NCBI GenBank assembly: GCA_014529385.2 | Contig: CM043949.1 | Coordinates: 108,745,977 to 108,809,976, forward strand | From: Adiantum capillus-veneris | Taxonomy: Eukaryota > Streptophyta > Polypodiopsida > Polypodiales > Pteridaceae | DNA: 64,000 nucleotides | Reading direction: 5' to 3' | Shown: positions 17,063 to 29,700 of the stretch, piece after piece | Position numbering within the stretch: the stretch's first letter is position 1 | Layout: the number at the start of each line of letters is the position of its first letter | The notes under the pieces: model-generated | Told to the model about the DNA's origin: nothing | The model's input: only the letters and a program-made list of their open reading frames with translations | Databases searched by the model: none | Made by a program: the position numbers and the translations under genes

Positions 17063-17662
17063 CCACATAACTCTTTGGAGATATTCGCCCCAGTTATCTA
17101 CCAACTTTTGATGTGCATCACATGCCCCTATATAATTCAGCCATTCTGCGGTAGATTTCTTTTCATTTATTCTAGCACGCACATTTGCTCGATATTGTCG
17201 CCTCTTATATCTCTTCCTCTTCTTGTCTAATTTTCAATTGCAGTTGATCTCTAGTGAAGAGTCACTAGATGAATCACTACTTGTGTGTTCTGCTCTCCTG
17301 GATAGATTGTCATCTAGGGTACCACTGGGCCTTGAATGGTTTGTCCCACATTTGCACTAGGATTTAACTCAGATTCTTCATTCTCAAAGTCAATTTCAAT
17401 TGATGATTCTGACTCCAAATCGTGTGGACTATAGTCTTGTGAGACGCTACTGGTTCCAATGTTAGTCACGCCTTCATCTTGTAGGTCAACAGAAGCTATA
17501 TGCATTGCTTCTATCATATTTAAAGGTACAAGTGGTGGCATTTCATCCCCTCAGGTGTTACCCAGGTCGTTCCCCTATTTACCCAAGTGTCTATGGTTGC
17601 TGCTAGGTGGACCCAATCCACATTATCAGACCCAGTCATCCGAGGTAGAACATCCATATAAG
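17063..17662 (-). pseudogene. Protease-RT linker region of E2, 3' of the copia insertion
   Basis: Matches the E1 linker: YIGACDAHQKLVDNWGEYLQ and the basic patch before it, then an acidic Ser-rich part, then MTGSDNVDWVHLAATIDTW. Stops at several points break the frame. The copia element is inserted at 17663, and the linker continues at 21007. Confidence 0.75.
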
Positions 17663-17883
17663 TGTGAGTGCATGAATGCGGTGCGTGTGCGGAGAGTGAG
17701 AAGGGGGGAGAGAGAGAGTACATAGGATGAGCTCCAAAATTTCACTTTATGAGCACACTGTGAGAATGAGTGAGAGCTCCTTATTCTTTGTATGTATAAA
17801 GAATAAGGAGATAAATGTGGGCGGCTGGCCACTGACCGATGAACGTGGCAAAGCACAGTGAGGCACACCGCCTTTACCTAACA
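17663..17883 (-). repeat. 3' LTR of copia element
   Basis: 221 bases matching 20774-21001. A shared block around TTATTCTTTGTATGTATAAAGAATAAG (17781-17810) contains a self-complementary CTTATTCTTT/AAAGAATAAG hairpin, with TATA-like sequence in its loop. Confidence 0.92.
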
Positions 17884-17895
17884 TTCTCCCACTAA
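17884..17895 (-). other. Polypurine tract of copia element
   Basis: Minus strand TTAGTGGGAGAA directly next to the LTR start, the expected plus-strand primer position. Confidence 0.7.
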
Positions 17896-18067
17896 AGGTT
17901 GTGTGCTGATAAGTGGTGAGAAGACTAGCCTATGACTAGTATATACAAGAGGTGAGAGATGATAACTCTCAATCTATGCCAACTAGCTCAGTCTGTAACC
18001 GCTCTAGTGTAGATGCAACATGCATACCACTAGGGCTAGAGCTACGATGAAACTCCTGATGCAGGTA

Positions 18068-18604
18068 TCAAATGATGACCTGCATGGCTCCACAATGCAC
18101 AATGCTAGTGTTAGTCATAGCACGATTGGCAACTCCCACTGCAAATGCACCAACCGCATAAGCAAGATTAGGTCTCAAGACCAAAAGGTCAGACATGAGA
18201 GACCCACAATCCAATGAAACATGCACTATGTGTGCCAACCTATGCTTGTCAGCAACCTCAGTGCCATATGCATCCTCATCAAGAACCCCCTGACTATACA
18301 TCACTATGTCAACATCGTCTGGCAAAGGCATATGTGCCGAGAATGACTGCAAAACTGAAAAATCAGCACCACTACAATCACACACATCTGTCTGAAGGAC
18401 ACTGTTGCCCTCAAATGTATCAGACGCATCATAGAAGAATGCATCGGTCTCTAGCTCAATCGATGTCACCTCAACTGATGACTGGCCAAGCTGTGCATCC
18501 CCAGAGATACCACTATCTACGTGAACGTCACCACAAGACAAATGCACAACCTGCTCTCCACGCAACACATTCGCAAAAGAGACACGCCTCGTCTCTCGCT
18601 CCAA
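18068..18604 (-). pseudogene. Copia RT/RNase H fragment
   Basis: A 178-codon open stretch. Its C-terminal third (DCGSLMSDLLVLRPNLAYAV) matches the conserved copia segment after RT, usually written GSLMY..CTRPDIAYAV. The N-terminal part is acidic and does not match a copia domain, which suggests a deletion joined it to the RT end. It lies directly after the pre-integrase fragment at 18611-18850, so the integrase and RT core that should lie between are gone. Confidence 0.65.
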
Positions 18605-18610
18605 ACATGG

Positions 18611-19108
18611 CTACAAATACACAGAGACTACACTGCCTCGTGTGTCTAAAATATGCAAAGGATATACCCGACCACTCCTAGCACCTCTGGCTATCACTAG
18701 TGATCCCCTATGCATTTGAAATGACCGCTCTCCAAGCAGTACACAATATCCACTACTTTGGAACTGATGCACTGAAATGAAACTTTGGTTGAGTCCTAGT
18801 ACATAACGGACATCTTGTAGCGTAAGCAATGCATCGCTAGGTAAAGACATGCATACATCTCCATCACCCTCTATGTCATATGTTGAACCATCAACAAACT
18901 ACACACAACCAAGTCTCCCACTAGAAAAAGAGAAAAACAAATCACGACGTGGCATCACATGAAAAAATACATGCTTGTCTAGTAGAAAACGTGTAGACAA
19001 TGTACTATCCCAAGACACAAAGTAGTTTGAAGGCAAGGTAGACTCAAAAGTGACATGCCTGTCACATGCATACTCTCTAGCATCTATCCTCATAGTAGCA
19101 CCATGCAT
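18611..19108 (-). pseudogene. Copia protease/GAG-pre-integrase fragment
   Basis: Read on the minus strand with one break near 18890, this shows FVDGSTYDIEGDGDVCM, then LQDVRYVLGLNQSFISVHQF and GSLVIARGARSGRVYPL. These match the copia stretch from the end of the protease through the GAG-pre-integrase domain (LxDVRYVPxLxxNLISV). The catalytic D-S/T-G triplet is not clearly present. No zinc finger or integrase follows. Confidence 0.7.
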
Positions 19109-20759
19109 CTGTCTCTTTCACTACCTCATACACCTGAAGCAACGACACCTGATATGCCCAACGTGGCCGTAGTGCCAACATGTTAGTCGCAATCGTGAGC
19201 GAGAACTGCCTCTAACCTGAAGCGTCTCCATATCCATGCCAAAACTATGGCAAACAAAGTGGGAGATAACTGACCACTACACAATGCTCAAAAGCATGAT
19301 CAATCACATCAAAATTGATGCTCACATATGCATAAAACAACTCCACAATCTGCAAACTTTGCAAGCATAAATTGGGACAAACTGCTCAATTGAGCGTAAA
19401 GCACATAACCATCTACGCAAATAGAGAGCAAACTAGCTCAAAACGCGTCCCACAAGAGAAACTGCTTGCAAAAATCTGCAAAAACCTGTGAAACCTGTGA
19501 CTAGCTTGTATTATAGCCACACAAGCATGAACAAATCCTCACTTCTGCGAGAGTGGTACAAGAATACCAAATTGTGTCCAAATTGACAAAATCTGTCAAA
19601 AGTGAGGGTAAACACTCGATCACTGTCAAAGTGGAAATATATCGACCATTATAACATTAGAGAGAAAACTGCAAATACGCATAAACCATGGCGAGAATTT
19701 GGGAAAAATTTGACAGAGTTTTCTTGGTTACTGAGCAAACACTCAAAAAAATCTCACCAAATACGCATGACAATAGACACTGTCTCAGTAACAAAATCCA
19801 CAAATGGTCTACATGAATGCCAAAAGCCTGGCAAACTTGCTCACTCCTGACCAAGTAGCTCTATGGACGTGTACTTGTCCAAAAACACTACAAACCTATA
19901 AACCTGCTACATGTGAGCTATGGCTAGCTCAAACTGTATCCGCATAATGAATGCATAGCATGAAACGACACAAAACCGTGCTAAAAAAGCTCTCTGAAAT
20001 GCCCCACACAATCAAACAATGCGCATGAAATCGCATCCGGATCTGTAACAATCCAAAAGTTACATCCCAAAGTATCACTTGCATACGCAAAGACAAAGTG
20101 AATTCTCTCTCAAATAGCACCACAATGTTCCATGCACAGCCAAAGATGCAAACCGCATCACTCTCTACACTGTAGGAATCAAACAACAAAACCTTGATAT
20201 GTCGAGATTTTTGATAGGATGCTGTAGAAAATTCAATGCTTAGAATTTAAAATTTTTGATATGACCAGCACGTTCCGGACGTGCCAAAACCTCAGGGTAG
20301 ATTCCTAGATCACATGTATCCGAGTCCGGGTGTGAGCAATATGCCAAAAAACTTTGTTTTTGATCCAAAAACGCAACATAAACTTGTTGTTGTTGCACCT
20401 TCTATAATTCAGAGCAGAATTTCAGAATATGGACATCACCATTGTGTTTGGAATTTGCCAAAACCCCAACCTAAACTCCTGGATCATATCCATCCGACTC
20501 CATGTGACGGAGATATGCTAAAAACAGTGTTTCATGAGCCAAAAACATAAAAAACGAGCTGCAACACTTCTTTTTCCTGCTCTTTTTCTACAAAATTCAG
20601 CAATGGCTTGCTATATAAGATCTACACAAGCTGAATATACATGCCTAAGCTGAGATCTGACACCGTTAAGCCGTATCCACCTCCATCGAGCTCAAGCTGC
20701 CATAATCGAGCTCCATCGCTTCCGTCTCATCGGGAAGCCGTCGCACGTGCGTCGCCAAA
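19109..20759 (-). other. Non-coding interior of copia element
   Basis: About 1.65 kb in the place of gag, with no recognisable Gag domain or long frame. It contains a diverged direct repeat at 20282-20386 and 20456-20557 (both begin TGCCAAAAC). The rest shows nothing I can name. Confidence 0.55.
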
Positions 20760-20771
20760 GCTCTTATACCA
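20760..20771 (-). other. Primer binding site of copia element (initiator Met)
   Basis: Minus strand TGGTATAAGAGC, 11 of 12 bases of the standard copia site TGGTATCAGAGC, two bases from the 5' LTR. Confidence 0.85.
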
Positions 20772-20773
20772 AT

Positions 20774-21001
20774 TGTGAGTGTGCGGATGTGGTGCATGTG
20801 TGGAGAGTGATAAGAGGGGAGAGAGAGAGTACACAAGATGTGGGTGGAGCTTTCAAATCTCACTGTATGAGCACACTGTGAGAATGAGTGAGAGCTCCTT
20901 ATTCTTTGTATGTATAAAGAATAAGTAGATAAATGTGGGCGGCCGGACACTGATCGGCGAACACGGAAAAGCATGGTGAGGCAGACCACCTTTACCTAAC
21001 A
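20774..21001 (-). repeat. 5' LTR of copia element
   Basis: 228 bases with the same ends as the left LTR and the same TTATTCTTTGTATGTATAAAGAATAA hairpin block. It is followed by the ATAAG duplication. Confidence 0.92.
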
Positions 21002-21006
21002 ATAAG

Positions 21007-22449
21007 GAGAATCTTCCCCTCACTGTCCATTTTACATGTGTAACAATATTGCAATGGGGCCGAGTGAACTGTGGTGTTAGATCTATGATCAATTAAGAAT
21101 TTGTTTCCTAGAGGATGTGCTCGATCAGTTACAAGATACACTCGAATGACAGAATCTTAAGATTATGAGTAGACACGGTTTTTAGACCAGTCATGCACTA
21201 TTTTTGCTTCCCTCATGAAAGGACGTCCTAAGATCATCTCAGATGACATAGTGTGTGCTTGGAGAAACCCATAACAATGAAGGTATTCCTTATTTTGTGT
21301 CCAAACACCTTGATCTTGAGATCTTCTAGCATCCCAATAGGTTTAACAATAGTCCCATTGGCCATCTTTACTACTATGTTTGTTGGCCCAAGGTGAGGTC
21401 TTCCCATAGTTTCCCAGCAATTTTAGTCACAATGCTAATCCCAGTGCCACCATCAAGGATTCCCTTCATAGTTAATACCTTGGTAGTGATTGGTATGGTT
21501 GCATTGGATTCATTGCCCTCAAACTATTGTCCCAACTTGTTAACATTTCTACAACAGAGTTATCATCTAGGTTGGGTTGTGGATCTACGTTTTCCTCCTC
21601 TATTGGCATCTCCCTAGCTCCATACATCTGTGCAAATTGTGGTAGCCCGACTTTCAGTTCTCGATTGAGGAAAGCTCGAAGAGCTAAGAATAGCTCGGGG
21701 TCTCCATATAGTTTGGACATGATGGTGGTTCTAACTTCTGAAGCCATGAAATCCATCAATTTGGCAATAACTAACGGCACCTTTTGGGATTCAGTCCCTT
21801 GACGTGGGAAAGATGGGATCTCCATTTCTTTGATAGGGTCAAGTAGTCCCTCTATAAACATTCTTTCAACCAAGAAGTGAGTACGCCCACTTTCCCATGA
21901 CTTTAAGTCACTTTCTTCTTTGATGACACTAGGTATGGCTAGGGGTCTATGGAGTTTGTGAGGTTGTTGTTGCGTAGCGAACACTGTTATTATCTGGATC
22001 TGCCTAGGTGCTGGCTCTAGATCCCTTTGGGTCTCTCCTACCAAACTCCTTATTTGCTTGACTCGTTCGATCTCCTCTGTAGGGTTTGGGTAAGTTCCTA
22101 TCTTCTTCTTGGGTCGTGGCCACTGTGGCTCATGACGATCTTCCTTGTTGGTTTCTTTCCTAGTGGTCGTTTTGGTCTCCATGGTTTCACTTGAATCAAA
22201 ATCCTCTTCAACGTCGTTCATATATAAGGGGTCGTCACCAGTCCTTATGTTGGTCTTTGAACTGGGGTCTGACTTCGCTTCTTTTTGCAATCTTTTCCTT
22301 TGTGTTTTCTTCTTCTTCTGAGATTGGGCAATTGATGCCATGCTTCTTTCTTCAAGAATATAATTTTGTTTTTGGAGCATCAATCTTGTGAGTACATTTA
22401 CTAGTACCACAAGTGTACTTTGTGATGGCTCCTCGGTAACCTCAATCAA
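21007..22449 (-). pseudogene. Protease-like domain 1 and upstream linker of E2
   Basis: Contains a 325-codon open stretch (21472-22449) with a basic region (KKKKTQRKRLQK) as in E1. Then come the protease-like domain (KGILDGGTGISIVT, D codon at 21452-21454) and EMILGRPFMREA at about 21205-21245. Here the Arg after ILG is CGT, while E1 has TGA, which identifies the E1 stop as a mutation. The active-site triplet is D-G-G as in E1. Frameshifts occur around 21260 and 21420. Confidence 0.78.
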
Positions 22450-22491
22450 GTTTAATGGTGTGATCTTCAGTGCATTTGGATTATTCAGACA

Positions 22492-23400
22492 TTAGGCAAT
22501 CAAATGATATATGCCACATTGATTACACACGAGTATCGGCATTGTAGACGTGCTCGCTTGATTGGTTTGCATTAGTGTAACATTATTTTGTAGCCTAATA
22601 AGACACTCGGCTACACGAAGTAGACCCTCACACTCATAGCATTGAAGAGGTGGTCTCTTGGCAGTGTAATTGATATTTTGGCCTCTTGCTGCAAGAGCAG
22701 CTACTTGATAGACAGGTTTGACTTGTCCCCAATAGTCCTCTATGTAGTATTGTGGACTTTCTTCAAGTGCATCAATCCCGTAGGAAATATTAGGGTCTAT
22801 ATCTTCCTCATAGCCTTCCAAACAAGAAATAGATGACTCACAATCCACTTGATTCACAGAAGTGATTCTCGGATGTGGTGGTTGCAGTCCTAGCACTGGA
22901 GGTGGTAAGGGTGTTGTTTGAACAACATTTTGGGTCCTAGGAACCATGTGCTATGATGTTTGTTCAAGAGGTGGGGCTGGGGTCAATGCAGGCACTCGAG
23001 GTGTGTTCGTCCATGCTAAGGTTGGTCTACTGACCATCGCGTTCTTAAATAGGATGCAATCCTTAGCTTGATGACCATACCTCCCACAAGCATTGCATTT
23101 CCCATTAAATTTTGCTATAAAAGTAGGGCATTCACTGGTAATATGGGGACCATAGCAAACTGAGCACCATTGTTGCTCCCTTCTTGGATACATATGATTC
23201 TTTTGTGGATCACAATTGTCTCTAAGACTGTCTTGAATGGCCTTGGTGAGGTCTGCTAAAGTCATCTCCGATATCTTTGGCTCCTTAGTAATAGGATTTA
23301 GGGTCATTGGATGATGCCCCAATGCTTGCGAGCTAGTAGATTTAGGCTCAACAGATATTGTTTCTCCTTGAATCATTAAATTATCCTCCAATTGGATCAC
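22492..23400 (-). pseudogene. Nucleocapsid region of E2
   Basis: Two open stretches in one frame, separated by a single stop (22948-22950). Knuckle 1 (CSVCYGPHITSEC) and knuckle 2 (CNACGRYGHQAKDC) are intact. Knuckle 3 has lost its His (CYECEGLLRVAEC). Knuckle 4 is cut by a stop that replaces Gln (HLIA-stop-C). The frame runs without break from the Gag end (IQLEDNLM) into the knuckles, which E1 does not because of an indel. Confidence 0.8.
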
Positions 23401-23685
23401 ATTGGTGGTGACTGCTTCCCAAGTGGTGATACTAGGCCATTGTAGATATCCTCATGTTGTTATCCCCTAATGAATTTATCAAGCAATTGTTTATTATTGA
23501 AGCGCTCATTTAGATTACAACGAGAATTCAAATGCTTCCAGCGACTAACAGAGTCTCTCACAAACTCTCCTTCCTCTCGTTGGGATTTCTAGAGCTGAGA
23601 TGCTACACCCTAAAGCACTCCGTCTCGTATGTATTCTTTAAGAGCAGTCTCCTAAGAGTAGGGTAAATCGTTTTTTCTTCCACCC

Positions 23686-25091
23686 TTAGGGTTCTATACC
23701 AACCCCCAGTCTTTCCACTCTTAAGTTTAGGCTTAAAGCATTACTCTTATGAAGGTCCTTGTGTTCTCCTAGAGAATCGCATATTTGTTCAAACACTTTG
23801 ATATGCTTTCTCACATCCCTCTCTCCAATAAATTTTTGTGTGAGCTTGGCTATTTGTACTGCCTTACTTCTAGGCTCCCTATAAGGTGTGTTACGCATAT
23901 TCTCAACAATAGATCGACCGATAGCTTGAGCAAATGTTGCCAAGTCACCTAAGTGAGTAGGCACCGTGGGTGAAGGCGCTCTAGAGACTACATGTGGAGT
24001 ATGTATTGGCATGGGGCTTGGTGCATAGGAAGCCAAACTTCGGTTCCAAGTTTGGTACGGTGTTGTGCCATGTGGTGGCCCAAAGTTCATATGTGTGGCC
24101 ATGGACATAGAAGACGTGGTAGTTGGTATGCTAATGCTAGCCGTATGGTCCCATCAAAATAAGAGCTTGGATGTTGTGGTTGTGGAGCATAGGTTGTTGA
24201 AACAATGGGAAGGGTAGGAGCTACATGAGTACAAGGACCCATATGTGTATATGATTGGTACAAACTTGTAGGTAGTGTTGCAGGCATTGAGCTACCATGT
24301 AGTGGTGCTTTACTAACAAAAGAGGTCCATGGAGTGTTTCTTAGCATGCCCATCACTGGGGTAGGCATGGTGGCCATGGTGTCATCAAGGGAAAGGCGAG
24401 CTAGACTTGTACAGGTAAAGCTATTGCTTGTGGGCTTGAATTGCATTAAGAGCCCTGGAGAAACAACAAACGGAGGATCCATCAGACTTACTGAGGGAGT
24501 CTCCATTTGCGATAAGGTTGGTTGTTTAGCCTTACATGTATCCAAGAATATCATGAGACCCGCTGAAGGCATGTGGATCCCCTTGTGCTGTCTCTCTAGC
24601 TCAATAACCCTATGGATGACCTCACAAACTCTTTGTTGTTGATCCTCTATACTAGTAGCACCCGTTGTGGATTGTAGGATATCTAACCAACCCATGTGAT
24701 AGGTGTGACCTGTGTATAGGTCGGTTAGAGTTTTTGTTTATAGTTCGTACTCCCAGTTCTCATTTAGGAACACTCCATCTAGGATTGATGTGCTATGGAT
24801 GTCCTTTGAACTAGATGCAATGTGGCTCTCTATGGGTTGACCCTTAGTGGTCGCTAATTCAGGAGCACTCGATTGCTCACCTGGCATGGATGTTGACATA
24901 GGGGCTTTCGCCTTTAACTCTCTCCTTTGCCTAGCCCTACGTAAGCTCTCGATTTCCTTTTTCCTAGCCACAATGATATACCGCTCAACCTCTTGCACTT
25001 TGGCAAGGCTTCTACCATAAGGTAATATAACCTCGGAGGGAAATAGCTCTGAAGAGTTAGGGGGTGTAGTGAATGGAGTATTCACGTGCAC
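23686..25091 (-). pseudogene. Gag capsid region of E2
   Basis: Overlapping open stretches in different frames cover the Pro-rich part and the Gag domain (DLATFAQAIGRSIVENMR, then SKAVQIAKLTQKF). The sequence matches E1 7900-9400 with several frameshifts, and the SGKAGDWYRTL block is broken at about 23700. The region 23401-23685 continues the domain with stops. Confidence 0.78.
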
Positions 25092-25259
25092 ACTCTCCTA
25101 GAGCATGAGCTCTACGTTGGTCATGAATGGCAAATTTACTTCCCCACCCCCCTCATTTACATCGTTAGCTCCATGTTTGGAGCGAGTAGCTCTACTAAAG
25201 GTTTTCTTCAAGCAACTAAGCACGCTCAACCCAGGCCGTGAGCCCATGGCATGCATGTC

Positions 25260-25475
25260 TTAGCTTGAGCTATCAGGATTAGGCATCAAGTAACCCTCCA
25301 GGACGTCGTAGTCAAAGGAAGAGTCACTAGATGCAATATGTGGGTCCTGAGTGGTACTACCTTGGGTTCTCGCTGAGGGCCTAGAGCCTAAGGTAGAGGA
25401 ATAATGAGTGCCCGCATAAACATAGACACCCTCTATGTGCTCATCCTCTAGCACACGAACCGAGCGTAGGTGCAT
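25260..25475 (-). pseudogene. Gag N-terminus of E2
   Basis: A 71-residue frame from an ATG, starting MHLRSVRVLEDEHIEG as in E1, ended by TAA eight codons or so before the E1 stop position. The frame after it continues in register towards Gag (RATRSKHG, GGGEVN). It marks the true start of the polyprotein. Confidence 0.7.
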
Positions 25476-26517
25476 GTGACCTCAACACTCTAGAGGTGTT
25501 GGTGAGTTTCCATGAAGGCCGCTCACCTAGTTTTTTAGGTGTTTACAACCGAATTTTTTGTTATTTTTGGTCCCTTTTTTTAACCAAGCCACAGATTATG
25601 GTCTGTGATAGCTCAAAACGAGCCTCTTGGCTAGAAGGACTTGCCATGCTTTAGAGTCTCCAATTTGGTTATGTATAGTCCTCGGAATCCTAAAACTAGT
25701 CTTTTCTTAGGTGGGGAGAGGGCTAGAATTAGTAAGTCCAAAGGGTGAGTGTGAAGGGATGGTGGAGGACTTGAGGAACTTGTCCCACATGCCCTTCCTT
25801 CACTTGAGGTCCTAGTCTTTATATATAAAGTGGTGTGTATAGTATATCATAAGACTGAGGACTGAGGCCTGGGCCTGGGCTTGGGCTTGGGGAAAGATCC
25901 TGATCCCTTCCTTTTAAGATAAGGTCCTTTTTTATTTTTGTTTTGAGTTTTCTTTTTAGTCCCAAATATCTCGAGTGCTTTTTTCTTATTTTGTTTTGAT
26001 TTGTTTTCAAAAAAAACTTTTTCTAAGGATAATGTGGCCGCATGGACGCTGAGCTCCCACACGCACATAACAGCTCCTGTGAGCTCTGTCTAACCTCTTT
26101 TTACCTAATACAACTAATTAACAACTAATTAACATTAACTACCTCTGCTAACACACAATCAAACATAGTAAACTGCACACTCATAGACAATCAACTCTAC
26201 TCCTCACAGTCTACTCTACTTCTCACTGTCTACACTCACTAACAGATCTACTAATACCTGCACATTACAAATCTTGTAAAACTAACAAAAACAAGTACAA
26301 TGCAGCACTAATAGAGCTTACAACCACTTAACAAAAGCTGCCAAAAACCTACTAATTTGTCCTTTACAATCACTTAATAGTAGCTAACAAGAACTTGCTA
26401 ATCTGTCCATTGCAGCCACCTAACAGTTCTTACATAGCACAACAAAAAACAAAAAATAGATGGAAGAAAGGCTTTCACAGGTAGCACTGAGTGCTCCTCA
26501 AGCTTAATGCAAGGCAT
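25476..26517 (-). other. 5' leader of E2 with G-rich motif
   Basis: Non-coding, parallel to the E1 leader. It holds TATA-like sequence at 25818-25850, four GGG runs at 25871-25892 and an AT-rich part with CTAACA words (26100-26400). No conserved frame is seen. Confidence 0.55.
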
Positions 26518-26534
26518 TCCCTGGCAGTGGTGCA
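26518..26534 (-). other. Degenerate primer binding site of E2
   Basis: Same place as the E1 site. It differs from the tRNA-Asp complement by transitions at CpG positions and one lost base. It is recognisable only by comparison with E1. Confidence 0.65.
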
Positions 26535-26539
26535 AAAAA

Positions 26540-27213
<674 letters not shown>

Positions 27214-27695
27214 CAGGACCATTACATGACCTAACCAAGAAAAACGTTAGGTATATATGGTCCCTCAAGGATAACAATGCTTTCAAAAAGCTTAAAGAGA
27301 AGCTTATCTCTGAACCTGTGCTTACACCACCGGATCTCTCAAAGCCATTTGAGGTCCAATGTGAAGCTTGTGGTGATTGCCTTGGAGGTGTTTTGCTCCA
27401 AGAAGGGCACACCATAGCCTATGAAAGTCAAAGGCTCGACCCTGTTGAGCAAGCTCTAGGCATATACGAGAAGGAACTCTTAGCAATTCTACATGCTCTA
27501 GACTCGTGGAAGCAGTATTTATTGGGGACTCCTTTCATTCTGCAAACGGATCACCAAAGCCTTAAGTACTTCATGACGCAGACCAAGCTCTCCGACAAAC
27601 AAATGAGGTGGGAAAATTTCCTTTCGCAGTTGCATTTTCATATTGCTCACATTGCTGGCAAGCATAATCAAGTAGCTGATGCACTCTCAAGATGA
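27214..27695 (+). pseudogene. Chromovirus ChrA: RNase H
   Basis: Continues ChrA after the E2 insertion: GPLHDLTKKNVRYIWS (end of RT connection), then RNase H (FEVQCEACGDCLGGVLLQ, YEKELLAILHAL, LQTDHQSLKYF, NQVADALSR). The first catalytic Asp reads Glu within CEACG, where related elements have TDAS. The other three acidic residues are present. The frame ends soon after ADALSR through a frameshift. Confidence 0.88.
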
Positions 27696-28663
27696 TCGAG
27701 AAGTGAATGTGGTATCCATAGCAACTCACAATGATCTATCTTTTATGATATATGAGTACGCTATCGATCCCGATTTTAGAGATGTGATTTCAGCCCTTGC
27801 ACTAGGGAAGAAGAAAGAACCATTTACACTACAAGATGGTTATCTTCTCTATGGGCAATAGACTATGCGCTACAAACTCACTACATGAGAAAGTAATGTA
27901 TGAATCTCATGGTCCTCCTTATGCGGGGCATAGAGGGATTCAGTCTACCCTAAAAGGGATAGAAACATATTTCTATTGGCCTGTCATGAAAGAAAACATA
28001 CAAAAGTATGTTTCAAAATGTGTGGTATGCCAAAAGACGAAGTTTGATAGAGGGAAGCAACTTGGATTGCTTCAACCTTTGCCAATCTCTAATTAAACAT
28101 GGGAGAGCATATCCATGGATTTTATCTTTAATTTTCCCAAGTCTATCCATGGGAATACAGGAATATGGAAGAGAGTAGACAGATTTAGCAAACAAGCACA
28201 TTTCATACCTGTCAAAAAGACTATCAAGGCTCATCAAATGGAAACCCTCTTTACATCACAAATCTTCAAATACCATGGCTTACCAATGTCTATAGTGTTG
28301 GATAGAGATCCTATAATGACCAGTAATTTTTGGAAGGGTCTCTTTGAGAATTTAGGTACAAGACTAAACTTCTCTTTGGCCTATTATCCCCAAACGGATG
28401 GACAAAGTGAGATAGCTAACCTAACAATTCTTGATCTACTAAAAGCTTATGTCACAAAAGTAGATCAAAAGTCCCAACAGGAGAAGTACTTACTCTTAGT
28501 GGAGTATGCCTGCAATAACACTGTACATACTTCCACGGGAAAAGCACATTTTGAAGTGATAGAGGGAAGATCAAAAAGTCCTCAGCTAATCAAGGTACAG
28601 GGGAAGATCTTCGTTGTAGATGAATATAGCCGAGACCTACAATATTTTTTTCCAAAAGATTAA
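27696..28663 (+). pseudogene. Chromovirus ChrA: integrase
   Basis: Three open pieces. The HHCC finger is visible (YESHGPPYAGHRG ... CVVCQKTK), and the core keeps all three catalytic residues: SMDFIFNFP, LDRDPIMTS and TDGQSEIAN. A TAA at 28094-28096 and a frameshift near 27680-27840 break the frame. The order is that of a normal gypsy element. Confidence 0.87.
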
Positions 28664-29191
28664 GGATGCAGGTCCATCTCTCAGCAAAGGCAAAAGGATG
28701 CTGCTGATAAGCACAGAAGATCCCTAACCTTTAAACAAAATGATTGGGTCTTGCTTAAGTTTCCCAAGGCTCGATTAAGACACACAACGGGCAAGAATTC
28801 TACAAAACACCAAAAGTACTATGCTAAATTAGCAAAAAGGTACTATGGCCCCTTTCAGATTCTTAGGCCAATCAATGAGATGACCTATCAACTTAAGTTG
28901 CCCAACCATTGGCTCATACACAATGCTTTTCATGTGAGCCTACTAAAGCCTTACGAGCCACCTCAAGAAGCAATCATTGAAGACCCACCGGAGATCGAGG
29001 ACCAAGAAGAGGTGCTACAACACGAGTCCATTCTCCGACACAAAGACAAGGTATTACGAGGTGGTAAGACTATCCGAAAATATCTTATCAAGTTTAAAAA
29101 CTATCCTTTTGAAGATGCTAGATGGATGCAAGGCATACATTTAAAGGATAACCTAAACCTTGTCAATGCTTACAATGATTCCCTAGAGTAA
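28664..29191 (+). pseudogene. Chromovirus ChrA: integrase C-terminus with chromodomain
   Basis: An open frame at 28751-29191 shows the GPF module (RYYGPFQIL), HNAFHVSLLKPY and a chromodomain-like end (HESILRHKDKVLRGGKTIRK, then KFKNYPFEDARW). Chromodomains target integration to modified chromatin and define the chromovirus group. The aromatic residue usually Trp in KWKNYP is Phe. I find no polypurine tract or LTR after the stop, so the 3' end is lost or too worn. Confidence 0.85.
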
Positions 29192-29697
29192 GAAAATGTA
29201 AATATGCATAAATGAACAAAGTTTTTGTCTTATAAGACTCTCTTTTTCTTTATTGTGAACACATGTTAATAAGTATGCATGCTTAGGATCATGTTTGTGG
29301 GGATAACATCTCCTTAACACCAAGTAGAGTTTGTCACTCTACTATGGAAGATTGATATGGACTAAAGTGCAGACATGCTTGCGGTAGCTAAGGCTCTCAA
29401 GCTCCAAGAACATATATAGGGAGCCAATCCTCCACAAAACAAATTTTGGACGGAAATTACCCACAAGGTCATACTAATCAACACTGAATAATACTGAAGT
29501 GAGAATCAATGTTTGACAAAGATTTGCAGAGTCTAAAGTTTTCTACAGATAGCCATCAACAAGGTCCAGCAAGTCAAGACCGCTCTGAAGTACAAACAAT
29601 CAACAAATTGGAGAGTTGAAAGACTAGCCTGAATAAGGAATGATCGAGCAAACTTTTGAGGTAAAAGGTTTGGATTGATAGTTGTGTGTTAGCAGAA
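29192..29697 (+). other. No gene seen between ChrA and E3
   Basis: About 500 bases with no recognisable LTR, primer site or frame. The 3' LTR of ChrA and the 5' LTR of E3 should lie here or nearby but cannot be identified. Confidence 0.5.
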
Positions 29698-29700
29698 ATG

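Larger units (their letters stand above)
17663..21001 (-). mobile_element. Internally deleted Ty1/copia element with ATAAG target duplication
   Basis: Terminal repeats at 17663-17883 and 20774-21001 both run TGTGAG to CTAACA and are about 85-90% alike by eye. The flanks are ATAAG at 17658-17662 and ATAAG at 21002-21006, a perfect 5-base duplication. The minus-strand primer site is initiator-Met type, and a polypurine tract borders the left LTR. The inside (2.9 kb) keeps only a protease/pre-integrase fragment and an RT/RNase H fragment; integrase, most of RT and recognisable gag are missing. It is non-autonomous and inserted in the E2 linker. Confidence 0.92.
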
